Below are positions 41,870 through 50,110 of a stretch of 64,000 nt of DNA, in pieces. The notes under the pieces were generated by a model, which did not search any database, was not told the origin of the DNA, and worked only from the letters and a program-made list of their open reading frames with translations. Position 1 is the first letter of the stretch. Each line of letters begins with the position of its first letter. The DNA is from Paenibacillus qinlingensis (lineage in GTDB: Bacteria; Bacillota; Bacilli; Paenibacillales; NBRC-103111). Location: NCBI RefSeq assembly GCF_013204845.1, contig NZ_JABMKY010000022.1, positions 1 to 64,000 of the forward strand, written 5' to 3'. Position numbers and translations under genes: made by a program.

Positions 41870-43837
41870 TCATTCATTTCCCTCATAATCTTTTGACTGA
41901 TACCCCGCAGCTTCTTCAGCAGCAAGCAACAGACCACCTGTGTAAGGCATATATACTAACTCTTGCTTTTTCTTCATTCTCTGATTCAAATAAGCTTTCA
42001 GCTCTGGATCAACGCAGTAAATGTAGCATCCCTTTTGCCCTCTAGTCATTAAAGTACGATATGTATTCTTTATGATCTGATCAGCTATTCCTATCGCACG
42101 ATCGTTATCTTCTTTGTACATTTTCTTAAATCCTGAAAGTGACTTATCCGTCTTTGCACGCTTAAACGGATCTGTTATTAATACGCCATTCACATAGCGT
42201 AAGTCTTCTCCGATAATGACACCAACATAATTAAATTCAAGCCCTTGTGAAGTATGAATGCACCCAGCTTGTTCCACCGATTCTGGATCAATTGCCCACG
42301 TTGTCGTATTATCCAAGTTCCAACTTATATTAAAATTATGCTCTGCAATAACTATGTCGTGAATATCACTATTACTTTTCCCGTTGGATTTCCAATCCCA
42401 ACAGTAACCTGCAACAATTCTCGCTTTATTATCAATTTGATTCTTCTCAATTATTTGTCTTCTGAGTTCGTTAGGGTCATCGAAGATTTGAAAATCATAC
42501 TCAAAATCAAACCCATCAAAGTTCGCTGTCTCACGAATGCCTAATACATCATCTAACCAAGCTAAATATCCATCCGAGCCATTACAACGGAATTGCGATT
42601 CTAACTCCATCTCAATGACCTCTGCAGCATACTCGGTGGCAAACCTTTTTATTTGCTCCTTATTGCCAATATCATGTATTGAAATCTTTTGATACTCATC
42701 AATAAAAAAGACAGAAAACTTTGACGCATGAATAATTTCTTTCATTTGGTTTTCACCTTTATTCTTGAAAAGCCCTGATTTTTCATTCAGCCTGTGAGCT
42801 TCATCCACAATTAGTACATCAAGTTCGTTATGTAATGACTCGTAATATACACCAGATCCCTTAAACATATTATTGATATATGATTTCTTATGGTTTCCTT
42901 GGAGTTTCTTGGTGTACACTTCTCTAGGAGCGCTGTTTTTAGTCACATATTGACATAAGAGTCCGCGAGAAGTGAGCTCAACTAGAAGGTTAATTCCAAG
43001 AACAGATTTGCCTGTTCCCGGTCCACCCTCAACGATAAGTACTTGCTTCTTATTGCTATCTTGAGCTTCAACAGCCATTTGAATAGCTGTTTCATATACG
43101 ACTTTTTGCTCGTCAATCATCGTAAACTCGTCATTGCCAGCTAACATTCCTACTAAGGCGTCTTGAAGTGATTTCGATGGCTTAATTTTCCCGTGTTCAA
43201 TAAGATACAACAGTTTCTTTCGATCTGTCTTCTTGATATAGAGAGAAATAAAGCTCCTTAGTTTTAAGGCATCTCCTTTAGTAAAAACGGGTGCTTCTGT
43301 CACATATTTTTCGTACTGCTCATTTGTTAATGGATCTTGGGTTGGTTTTACATAGTTATGCAAATAAGCACAAGGATAAATAGAGATTTGTTCGTTCCTT
43401 ACCGACTCATTATATTCTGTGATTAACTTGGCATAGGACCAGGCCTGATAGGATGGATGTGTCGTTTCCCTTAAACGACGACCAAGATACGTTTGCACAA
43501 TGCCATCCTTTTTATCAACACTACTTAAATTCTGCCATTGTTTTAACTCAATAATGACGACTGAACTCTGATTATCTGCGTCTAATCCAGTGAGTATGAA
43601 GTCTATTCTTCTAGAGTTAGCAGGAACCTTATACTCAATTGCAATTGTAATATCATCTGGAATATCTGTCGTATTAAGTACTTTATACATATAATTCATT
43701 GAATTATTCCAAGAGTTAATCTCACTAGCAGAAGTTCCGCCAATCTTTTCTACTAACACATCATGAATCCTTAACGCGATACTATCTTCGGTCACATGAT
43801 TCATAAACTCTTCCTTGGTAGCCTCATAAATAATCAT
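41870..43837 (-). CDS. DUF2075 helicase-like protein with N-terminal nuclease-like domain
   Basis: About 655 residues. The N-terminal ~180 residues resemble a PD-(D/E)XK nuclease (SRRIDFILTGLD, then VVIIELKQWQ). The DUF2075/Schlafen-type ATPase has Walker A EGGPGTGKSVLG, Walker B LDVLIVDEAHRL, HTSQGLEFNYVGV and TYRTLMTRGQKGCYIY. The open frame reaches 81 bases further upstream; I chose the ATG at 43837 because AGAGGG lies nine bases before it, just after the MazG-like stop. It is the last gene of a four-gene operon. A decayed copy of it lies at about 48765-49555. Confidence 0.85.
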   Translation of the reverse strand: MIIYEATKEEFMNHVTEDSIALRIHDVLVEKIGGTSASEINSWNNSMNYMYKVLNTTDIPDDITIAIEYKVPANSRRIDFILTGLDADNQSSVVIIELKQWQNLSSVDKKDGIVQTYLGRRLRETTHPSYQAWSYAKLITEYNESVRNEQISIYPCAYLHNYVKPTQDPLTNEQYEKYVTEAPVFTKGDALKLRSFISLYIKKTDRKKLLYLIEHGKIKPSKSLQDALVGMLAGNDEFTMIDEQKVVYETAIQMAVEAQDSNKKQVLIVEGGPGTGKSVLGINLLVELTSRGLLCQYVTKNSAPREVYTKKLQGNHKKSYINNMFKGSGVYYESLHNELDVLIVDEAHRLNEKSGLFKNKGENQMKEIIHASKFSVFFIDEYQKISIHDIGNKEQIKRFATEYAAEVIEMELESQFRCNGSDGYLAWLDDVLGIRETANFDGFDFEYDFQIFDDPNELRRQIIEKNQIDNKARIVAGYCWDWKSNGKSNSDIHDIVIAEHNFNISWNLDNTTTWAIDPESVEQAGCIHTSQGLEFNYVGVIIGEDLRYVNGVLITDPFKRAKTDKSLSGFKKMYKEDNDRAIGIADQIIKNTYRTLMTRGQKGCYIYCVDPELKAYLNQRMKKKQELVYMPYTGGLLLAAEEAAGYQSKDYEGNE

Positions 43838-43856
43838 AGAATCATGCCCTCTATTC

Positions 43857-44186
43857 TCATCCCTCAGTATATTTCTTAGATGTACCTTTAAATTTCTCAA
43901 TGGGATATTTCTCAGCATTTTTCTTTAATTTATGTAGAATGGCTTGTTTGACATCAATCTCTAGATCATGAGCAATCATAAGGGCGTAGATCAGTACATC
44001 AGCCAGCTCATCTTGAATCTGCTCTTTATTTCTATCTACAGCTTCGCCGCTTTCTTTCCATTGGAAATTCTCAAGTAGTTCACTTGCTTCCAAGGTTAGC
44101 GAAATAGCTAAATCTTTGGCGTTATGAAATTGTTTCCAATCTCTCTCATCGCGAAATTCAATGATATTCTTTATGATAGCATCCAT
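43857..44186 (-). CDS. MazG-like nucleotide pyrophosphohydrolase
   Basis: About 109 residues. It has the all-alpha NTP-PPase signature LTLEASELLENFQWKES and then QIQDELADVLIYALMIAHDL, providing the acidic magnesium-binding residues of the MazG/dCTPase fold. It would hydrolyse a (d)NTP to the monophosphate and may deplete nucleotides during infection. The upstream frame is longer, but the ATG at 44186 follows GGAGG at eight bases. The gene lies 16 bases after the DUF2357 nuclease gene and 19 before DUF2075, within one operon. The decayed duplicate locus keeps a remnant of it at 49556-49712. Confidence 0.85.
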   Translation of the reverse strand: MDAIIKNIIEFRDERDWKQFHNAKDLAISLTLEASELLENFQWKESGEAVDRNKEQIQDELADVLIYALMIAHDLEIDVKQAILHKLKKNAEKYPIEKFKGTSKKYTEG

Positions 44187-44202
44187 ATCTTTATCCTCCA
44201 TC

Positions 44203-46608
44203 CTACTCCACATCAATCCCCACAACCAAACTCCCCTGATCCACATGCTCCCGATCCAACGTCACTCGAACCTTACCCAAACGCCGTTTCTCTCGCCAAT
44301 CGCGAAGCTGTTCTTCCGTCTCCAAACGTAACTCCGACACTTCCTTAGCCCTATTAAATATATAATCCGATGTATATAAAATCCGATAAATTCCATGTCC
44401 TGCGGGAACAATGGCCGTCTCTCTTTGGACCCACTTATCCACTTCAAAAACGACATATAAATCATTCGTCGCACCTCGACTTGAGGGAATTTCAGTTATC
44501 GCAGAACGTGGAACAACTTTCCAACCCTTCACTCTACCATACCAAGATATACCCGCTTCCTCTTTACTAAAAAAACGAGCAGACTGATACAACGCCACGT
44601 ACTCTATGTGAGTCAACACCTTATGGTCCGTTATATTACGCAAAGGCGTATGATAAAAACCATGCTCCAAAGCAGCCTCCAGCTGAGGCTTTTTACTCAA
44701 TGCACCTACCAAAACATTCTTACCAGACATCTTATCTTTGTAATACTCCTTCGTACCCCTGGGCCTAGTCGTACGTTCGTAAGCCTTCTCGGGACTATCC
44801 ATAATGATCTCGTCCAAAAACTTCTCCATCAAGCTCGTTGAATTCGGCAAAAAGGGAAAAGCACCAATGTTGATAAGCTCTACACTTTTATAAAACTTAT
44901 GCTGCTGGAACTGCTCTTCATCATGATAGGGAAACAACACATAAGCCCCAAACATGCTCCGCTCGTACTCTTGGCCTTGCCCCTCCGAATACACAATTGC
45001 ATCCCGATAACGATGCATCGTGTTAATATCATCTTCTTCCGGTCCCGGCATCCGGTACCTTTCAAAATACGGAGTCCCCTCATATGCCGGATTAATCCGG
45101 TATTTCGCATCGAAAATATATTTATACTCTGCCGCGGCATCGTTCTTCTTCAAAGTCAGGACATTATCTGGCCGCTGAGAAAGCGTCGGACTCTTATCTC
45201 CCTTAGGCAGCGCATTATAAAACAGCGTGAAAATCTCGCCATTCACAGGATTCCTATACTCCATTTTAGCCTGCTGCGACTTATCCAGTGTGACGAATAG
45301 CCCACTCCGATTAAGTTTAATAATATCTTGTTTCAGTAGTTCATATTTTTTGCTTAAAAGGTGGTGAATCTTCAAGAAGCACCAATATTCATAGAGTTGA
45401 GCCAGATCTTTCATCGATAGTCGGAATAGATCATTCTGGATCGACAAACCTTTTAATAGCATTAAATAATAACGATAAACCTCTCGGTACCCCGATGCCA
45501 TTTGCAAGACCAAGGATATCGACAGTTGTCTCATCTCACCCACATTTAGAAAATCATGCTGCAACAGCCGTTGTACATGACTCATCATTAGATTCAATTT
45601 CTTCGTAAGTTCAGGATCTTCCACGCGGCTTTTCTGCGCCAAACGTGTTTTAATGTCCTTAAGCTTTTGCCCAATACGTAAAAGCACCCATTTCACAAAA
45701 CGATTCTCAGCCGTATCATAATTAACGTGGCGCCTGCTCTCTAGCAAGTGAGTCGGGGTATATCGCTCTCCATTTACTGAAATAACCCCGTTACTCAAAT
45801 CTTTCATTAATAGATGAGGACGTTTTGCTAGAAAGCTGATGTTCTCTTTACCAGCTCTTTTGACACGTGCAGCGTCTACCAGGCGATTCTCGCTTTGAAG
45901 CTTGGAATGTGGCGAGAGCTTAATGCGTTCAACAGCTTGAACAAGTTGCGTAAAGATATGCTGAAGGATCGTAAAATACTCCGTCAAACTCTGATGGTTC
46001 GTCTCTTTCAGACCAGTCATGTTAAATGTTTTGCGCAAAAAATCAAAAGATAAATTATAAATCTGTGCATTAACGTCATTAAGTATCATTTGATAGTCGT
46101 TCTTATAATCAATTTTCGCTGGGAAAATCTCTAGCTGAAGGCGAAAAATAGCTTCCCCGTTCAAACGAAGCTCAAGTTCGGACTGACCGACTTCATTTTG
46201 AAAATTAAGAATCCCCGACAGAATCATCTTCCCTAGCGGTTTAACAGCCTGCCTCAAATGAACATTATCATGGAAAAAGGATAAAGAAACATCCGTTTTC
46301 TTTTCGATCACCAGCTCATAGGACTGCGTCTCATAAAAAGTTGGCGTACACACATCCCCCGAGCTCCAGCTCCTTACACCCCCATCCTCATGGTTGAAAA
46401 CAGCAATCGTCTCAATTGTAAGTGTATCTGTAAGCGAAGCAGCATGAAAATGCGCATCCACCCATTCCTGATCCACATTACGATGAAGATTCAAAGTCTC
46501 AACAGTAGGATGAAACGGTTTGCCCTGAATATAGAGATTAAACAGATTCGTCTCAATCCGCAGCAATTCCCTACTCTGATTAAGAGATCCAGTATGAGGT
46601 AAATCCAT
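44203..46608 (-). CDS. DUF2357 (McrC-like) nuclease subunit
   Basis: An 801-residue protein of the DUF2357/DUF524 family that partners McrB-like GTPases/AAA ATPases. A helical N-terminal half precedes the nuclease core, which has the PD-(D/E)XK pattern around EYKYIFDAKYRINP (D and the A-K-Y lysine) and DDINTMHRYRDAIVY. The last ~130 residues (VKGWKVVPRSAITEIPSSRG, VVFEVDKW) form an extra beta-rich domain. CGGAGG lies ten bases before the ATG, inside the mcrB end, which it overlaps by 29 bases. With McrB it should form a type IV-like restriction complex cutting modified or invading DNA. Confidence 0.85.
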   Translation of the reverse strand: MDLPHTGSLNQSRELLRIETNLFNLYIQGKPFHPTVETLNLHRNVDQEWVDAHFHAASLTDTLTIETIAVFNHEDGGVRSWSSGDVCTPTFYETQSYELVIEKKTDVSLSFFHDNVHLRQAVKPLGKMILSGILNFQNEVGQSELELRLNGEAIFRLQLEIFPAKIDYKNDYQMILNDVNAQIYNLSFDFLRKTFNMTGLKETNHQSLTEYFTILQHIFTQLVQAVERIKLSPHSKLQSENRLVDAARVKRAGKENISFLAKRPHLLMKDLSNGVISVNGERYTPTHLLESRRHVNYDTAENRFVKWVLLRIGQKLKDIKTRLAQKSRVEDPELTKKLNLMMSHVQRLLQHDFLNVGEMRQLSISLVLQMASGYREVYRYYLMLLKGLSIQNDLFRLSMKDLAQLYEYWCFLKIHHLLSKKYELLKQDIIKLNRSGLFVTLDKSQQAKMEYRNPVNGEIFTLFYNALPKGDKSPTLSQRPDNVLTLKKNDAAAEYKYIFDAKYRINPAYEGTPYFERYRMPGPEEDDINTMHRYRDAIVYSEGQGQEYERSMFGAYVLFPYHDEEQFQQHKFYKSVELINIGAFPFLPNSTSLMEKFLDEIIMDSPEKAYERTTRPRGTKEYYKDKMSGKNVLVGALSKKPQLEAALEHGFYHTPLRNITDHKVLTHIEYVALYQSARFFSKEEAGISWYGRVKGWKVVPRSAITEIPSSRGATNDLYVVFEVDKWVQRETAIVPAGHGIYRILYTSDYIFNRAKEVSELRLETEEQLRDWREKRRLGKVRVTLDREHVDQGSLVVGIDVE

Positions 46609-48550
46609 CTTCTTCTAACCTCCGTAGCATGAAGGCAATTTTCCGTGCACTATGTGGATATTTGGACGCTGCCAATGTCTCCATCGAAAGATAAAGCTTA
46701 GAAGCATCTTCTCTGTATTCCGAAAGAGGTAGGCTACGATCCTGAGCCACTTGCATTAATTGTAGCAAAGCATTTTTCACAGAAGCATTACTACCTTGTA
46801 TACGAGGCAAAATCTTCTGAAGCAACTGCATATCGAACGCAGCCTCCTTACTTAGCAGTCCAAATCGTTCGTTATAAATCATATAAAAACATATCGCATC
46901 CCGAATACGAAACCCTACATGTGAATGAATTTGCTCCAAAATCCCGTTGATTTTAACCAATAACTCAGTCGTATCTTCCGTTAGCTGCTTATAGTCCCTG
47001 TACACATCAACAAGCTGCAAATACTCGCTCCGTAATAATGAATTAGGAGGAATGGGAGCATCCGTACGATCTGCGAGATCCTCCAACGAAGGATATTGAC
47101 CAAGCTCAATGTAATTGAACTCGATTGTGTTCGCACGATCTAATACCTTTTTGCTAAAAGGATGCGTAGTCTCATCCATATTTACCGTTCCTACGATGTA
47201 CACATTGTCTGGCAAATAGAGATTGCCGTACATCTGTTTATCTGACTCATTTTGTAAGGAGTCTCTATGTATAAGTGGCGTTGTTACAATCCTTTGATTA
47301 CGCCACTCCTGCGTCTCAAGTACACTCAATAAATCACTAAAATAATGCTCAACCCTAGCCAAATTCATCTCATCCAAGCAGATAAAATATGGCTTATGTT
47401 GGTTACCCGGCTTAGAAGCCTCAACCAATATCTCCGTTAACTTCCCCGGACGAAAAGTCCCTGATAAATCCTTGTACCCCAACAGATCCGAAGGATCGCT
47501 CCAATCTGGACGAACAGGTACTAATGAGAATTGGCCATTACTCGCCGTTGCTCCAACAGCCTCAGCGAACAGCTTCACTAGCTTCGTTTTACCAGTACCT
47601 GACACCCCTGCAAGGATGACGAATGGTTTCGTTTTTAGAGATAGGAAGAAATTCTCTATCCAATGGTCAGGATACATGAAGCCTTTGTTGGCGATGAAAT
47701 TTTTAATTGTGGCAACTCGCTCTATTACCGTTAGTGAATCCACCAGCTGAGACCCTTCTTCTTCATACTCCTCTTCAAGTTCTTCAATATCAGAGATCTT
47801 ATAATTTGTATTAACATCGTGCATTTGCTCCCAAATTGGAAGGAAAATTTCAAAATAGTCACTTATTTTCTTTTCAAGTTCAAATCCGCTCGATAGAAGC
47901 TCCTCTTCCTTAAAATAGCGTGTAATTCCACATTTGGCACCTGTTTTGCTTCTTATTCGCATTAGGAATTCATCTATATTGGATATATCTTTACTACTAG
48001 TATTTAACCACTCTGCTGTTAGAACAAAGTTCTCTTCATTAATTAACTTTTCTACTATTTCACGATTGGAAGGCTGAGAAAGTAAATCTAAGAATCTATT
48101 TTCTAATAGCCGCATTCTTTTTTCTTTCGCTTCTTTTTTCCAAGCTTCAATTCTACCTGACGAAGAACCACCAGAACCAAAGCAGAATGTAATCTCAAAG
48201 GTTCCTTTTTGGAACACCCAAGAGTATTGAAAACTGTAAGACTTATCTTTATCTATTGAAATCCCAGACCATAGGTAATCCTTTGGCTGGTTTCCGTATG
48301 GCGTGGGACTACCGATTCTCGCTGTAATTAAATGATCAGCCAGTCTATATTTGTCCAGAAAGAATTCACCAAACTTTAATGCTAACTTATTAAAATTAAC
48401 CAAAACACTTTCGTACTTATGACGTAATACTTTCATTTGTTCCCGCTTCTCTTCAAGAGTTACATCGCTTCTTTGAATTCCGTTAATTGCTGTAGAAATA
48501 TCCTCATAGGTTTGAAAGAAATCTCTAGTTATTAAATCGTCAAATCTCAA
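46580..48550 (-). CDS. McrB-like AAA ATPase
   Basis: A 656-residue protein. The N-terminal ~290 residues form a DNA-binding/specificity region (possibly MrcB-type, WLNTSSKDISNIDEFLMRIR). The AAA domain has Walker A AGVSGTGKTKLV, Walker B LDEMNLARVEHYFSDLLS and the McrB-diagnostic sensor GTVNMDETTHPFSKK followed by VLDRANTIEF. It powers translocation or activation of the McrC-type nuclease. It starts with TTG about seven bases after GGGGGA. It leads the operon mcrB-DUF2357-mazG-DUF2075, which ends at the terminator 41826-41862. Confidence 0.9.
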   Translation of the reverse strand: MRFDDLITRDFFQTYEDISTAINGIQRSDVTLEEKREQMKVLRHKYESVLVNFNKLALKFGEFFLDKYRLADHLITARIGSPTPYGNQPKDYLWSGISIDKDKSYSFQYSWVFQKGTFEITFCFGSGGSSSGRIEAWKKEAKEKRMRLLENRFLDLLSQPSNREIVEKLINEENFVLTAEWLNTSSKDISNIDEFLMRIRSKTGAKCGITRYFKEEELLSSGFELEKKISDYFEIFLPIWEQMHDVNTNYKISDIEELEEEYEEEGSQLVDSLTVIERVATIKNFIANKGFMYPDHWIENFFLSLKTKPFVILAGVSGTGKTKLVKLFAEAVGATASNGQFSLVPVRPDWSDPSDLLGYKDLSGTFRPGKLTEILVEASKPGNQHKPYFICLDEMNLARVEHYFSDLLSVLETQEWRNQRIVTTPLIHRDSLQNESDKQMYGNLYLPDNVYIVGTVNMDETTHPFSKKVLDRANTIEFNYIELGQYPSLEDLADRTDAPIPPNSLLRSEYLQLVDVYRDYKQLTEDTTELLVKINGILEQIHSHVGFRIRDAICFYMIYNERFGLLSKEAAFDMQLLQKILPRIQGSNASVKNALLQLMQVAQDRSLPLSEYREDASKLYLSMETLAASKYPHSARKIAFMLRRLEEDGFTSYWIS

Positions 48551-48613
48551 TTATATTTCCCCCACTACATTAATCATCTTATTTGGCCTATAATTTTGAC
48601 TTTTCAAGATTAT

Positions 48614-48764
48614 TTAAGCTCCTTCGACTTCCATACTCTGACTCTGTCTATACTCCTGAACCGTCATAGATATTTGTATATCCATTTTTATCGCAATAAT
48701 TGATAAGTCAGTTGTTCTTGCAGCCATTGATAAGTCATGATAGTTTAATCTATAGATATTCTCC
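48614..48764 (-). other. Open stretch between mcrB and the pseudogene
   Basis: An open frame continues from the decayed DUF2075 end and could encode a 37-residue peptide from an ATG at 48727 (MAARTTDLSIIAIKMDIQIS). There is no ribosome binding site. An 11-bp direct repeat (GACTTATCAAT) occurs twice, 19 bases apart. It is probably non-coding or junction sequence. Confidence 0.25.
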
Positions 48765-49555
48765 GTGGCTCTATTCATTCTATTGGCAAGATAAAGTCTC
48801 AGTTGTTGATACATGCAGTAAAATCATAACAACCTTCTAATCCGCTTGTCATCAAAGCATGGTATGTATACTTTATAATCTGATCTGCTGACTTAATTCC
48901 TTGCTCCTTGTCTTCTTTATACAACTACTTGAATTCTAACAATGACTTATCCGTCTTGGCTCGCTTAAATGGATCAGTTACAACCTTTCCATCCCTCTAG
49001 ATTAGATCCCCCTAACAACTCTCGCTTTATTATCAATTTGATTTTTTTCGATGATCTTTCCCTAAGTACGTTGGGGTCATCAAAGATTTGAAAATCAAAC
49101 TCAAAGGCAAAACCATCATAGTTAGCTCTTTCACGTATCTCTAGTCCATCATCCAACCAAGCCAAGTAACCATTTAACCGTTACAGCGAAATTGTGACTC
49201 TAATTCCATTTCAACAATCTCTGCGCAAAATTGTTCCGCAAATTTCTTGATCAGATCCTTATTACCTTTATCTTGTAAACAACACTATGTTAGTCTGTAA
49301 AAAAAGAGAATCGAAGAGCATAAATGATTTCTTTAATTTAATTCTCGTCTTTATCTTTGAATAGACCTGATTTTTCCGTTCAACCTATATCGACAATTAG
49401 AACATCAAATTCACTATATAAGTAATGTGGTAGGGCATTAACGTAGTTAATTTGTGGAACAATTCAATGATGTATTTTCATCTAGTCCAGTTAGAATGAA
49501 GTCTATCCCTCTAGAAATCAAAACATCAACCAATTCATATTTTTAATATTCTTAT
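48765..49555 (-). pseudogene. Decayed, deleted copy of the DUF2075 gene
   Basis: Read on the minus strand, this DNA is clearly homologous to the intact DUF2075 gene at 41870-43837 but riddled with frameshifts and stops. Matching blocks include the region around TATGAAGTCTAT near 49500 (N-terminal nuclease-like part), the Walker B part near 49385-49420, the EFDFQIFDDPN block near 49090-49120 and the C-terminal ALMTSG.EGCY block near 48825-48850. The part carrying the P-loop is missing, leaving a much shortened relic. It shows that the module was once duplicated here. Confidence 0.8.
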
Positions 49556-49712
49556 TTAAAGCCTCAGAACTTTCTTTCCCTTGGAAATTTGCAATTCATT
49601 CACTGGCTCTAGTGTTACAGAAATCTATTCAGTTATGGAATTGCTTCCAATCCCGATAATCACGAAATTGGATGATTTTATTAAGTATTGATTCCATTTG
49701 TATGTTCACTTT
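49556..49712 (-). pseudogene. Decayed copy of the MazG-like gene
   Basis: The 5' half of a MazG-like gene, homologous to 44030-44186: CTTCCAATCCCGATAATCACG parallels the CAATCTCTCTCATCGCG block of the intact gene, and TTTCCCTTGGAAATT parallels TTTCCATTGGAAATT. The 3' half is gone and is fused directly to the decayed DUF2075 sequence. The gene order is the same as in the intact operon. Confidence 0.75.
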
Positions 49713-49834
49713 TCGATTAGAAGGATATGTATTGAAGTGAGCGAGACGTTTAATAACATTAAAAGATATGAAATAGCATAGGTAATTGTATCATTAACAT
49801 TATTCTTTTTGGTAAGAATTTGTACTGAGGAATA

Positions 49835-49869
49835 TAAAAAAACAAGCACTACTTTTAGATAGTACTTGT
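49835..49869 (-). terminator. Terminator below the methyltransferase-MORC operon
   Basis: On the minus strand ACAAGTACTA and TAGTGCTTGT (one G-U pair) are followed by seven T. It is the first terminator after the stop of the MORC-like gene at 50111, about 240 bases on; the stretch between holds no gene. Confidence 0.75.
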
Positions 49870-50110
49870 TCTTGATGTTGTTAATCTAACTAATTCTTAA
49901 AAGTGTATCGCACTCCACGCGTTCTGAGTGAGATACATATGCGTTGATTTGTCAGTTCTATTTTTCTTACAATCATGGTACTCTAAAGACCCTATTGGAA
50001 CAGGTTCCCAAAAACTTCTTATGCGTGAGCTGTCAATGAAATTTCCGCAGTCCTAATAAATAAAAAAATATACTAAAACTTTACTAACCCACCTTAGTTA
50101 TTTTTAAAAA
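49870..50110. other. 3' untranslated stretch of the MORC-like operon
   Basis: An AT-rich stretch without an open frame of note or a recognisable RNA. It contains an imperfect inverted repeat (GTGTATCGCACTC ... GAGTGAGATACAT) near 49902-49936 that could fold as a hairpin. Confidence 0.3.

Noticed and set aside
48614-48814. 66-aa open frame between the pseudogene and mcrB
   Set aside because: Its first part is the frameshifted tail of the decayed DUF2075 copy and its start lacks a ribosome binding site.
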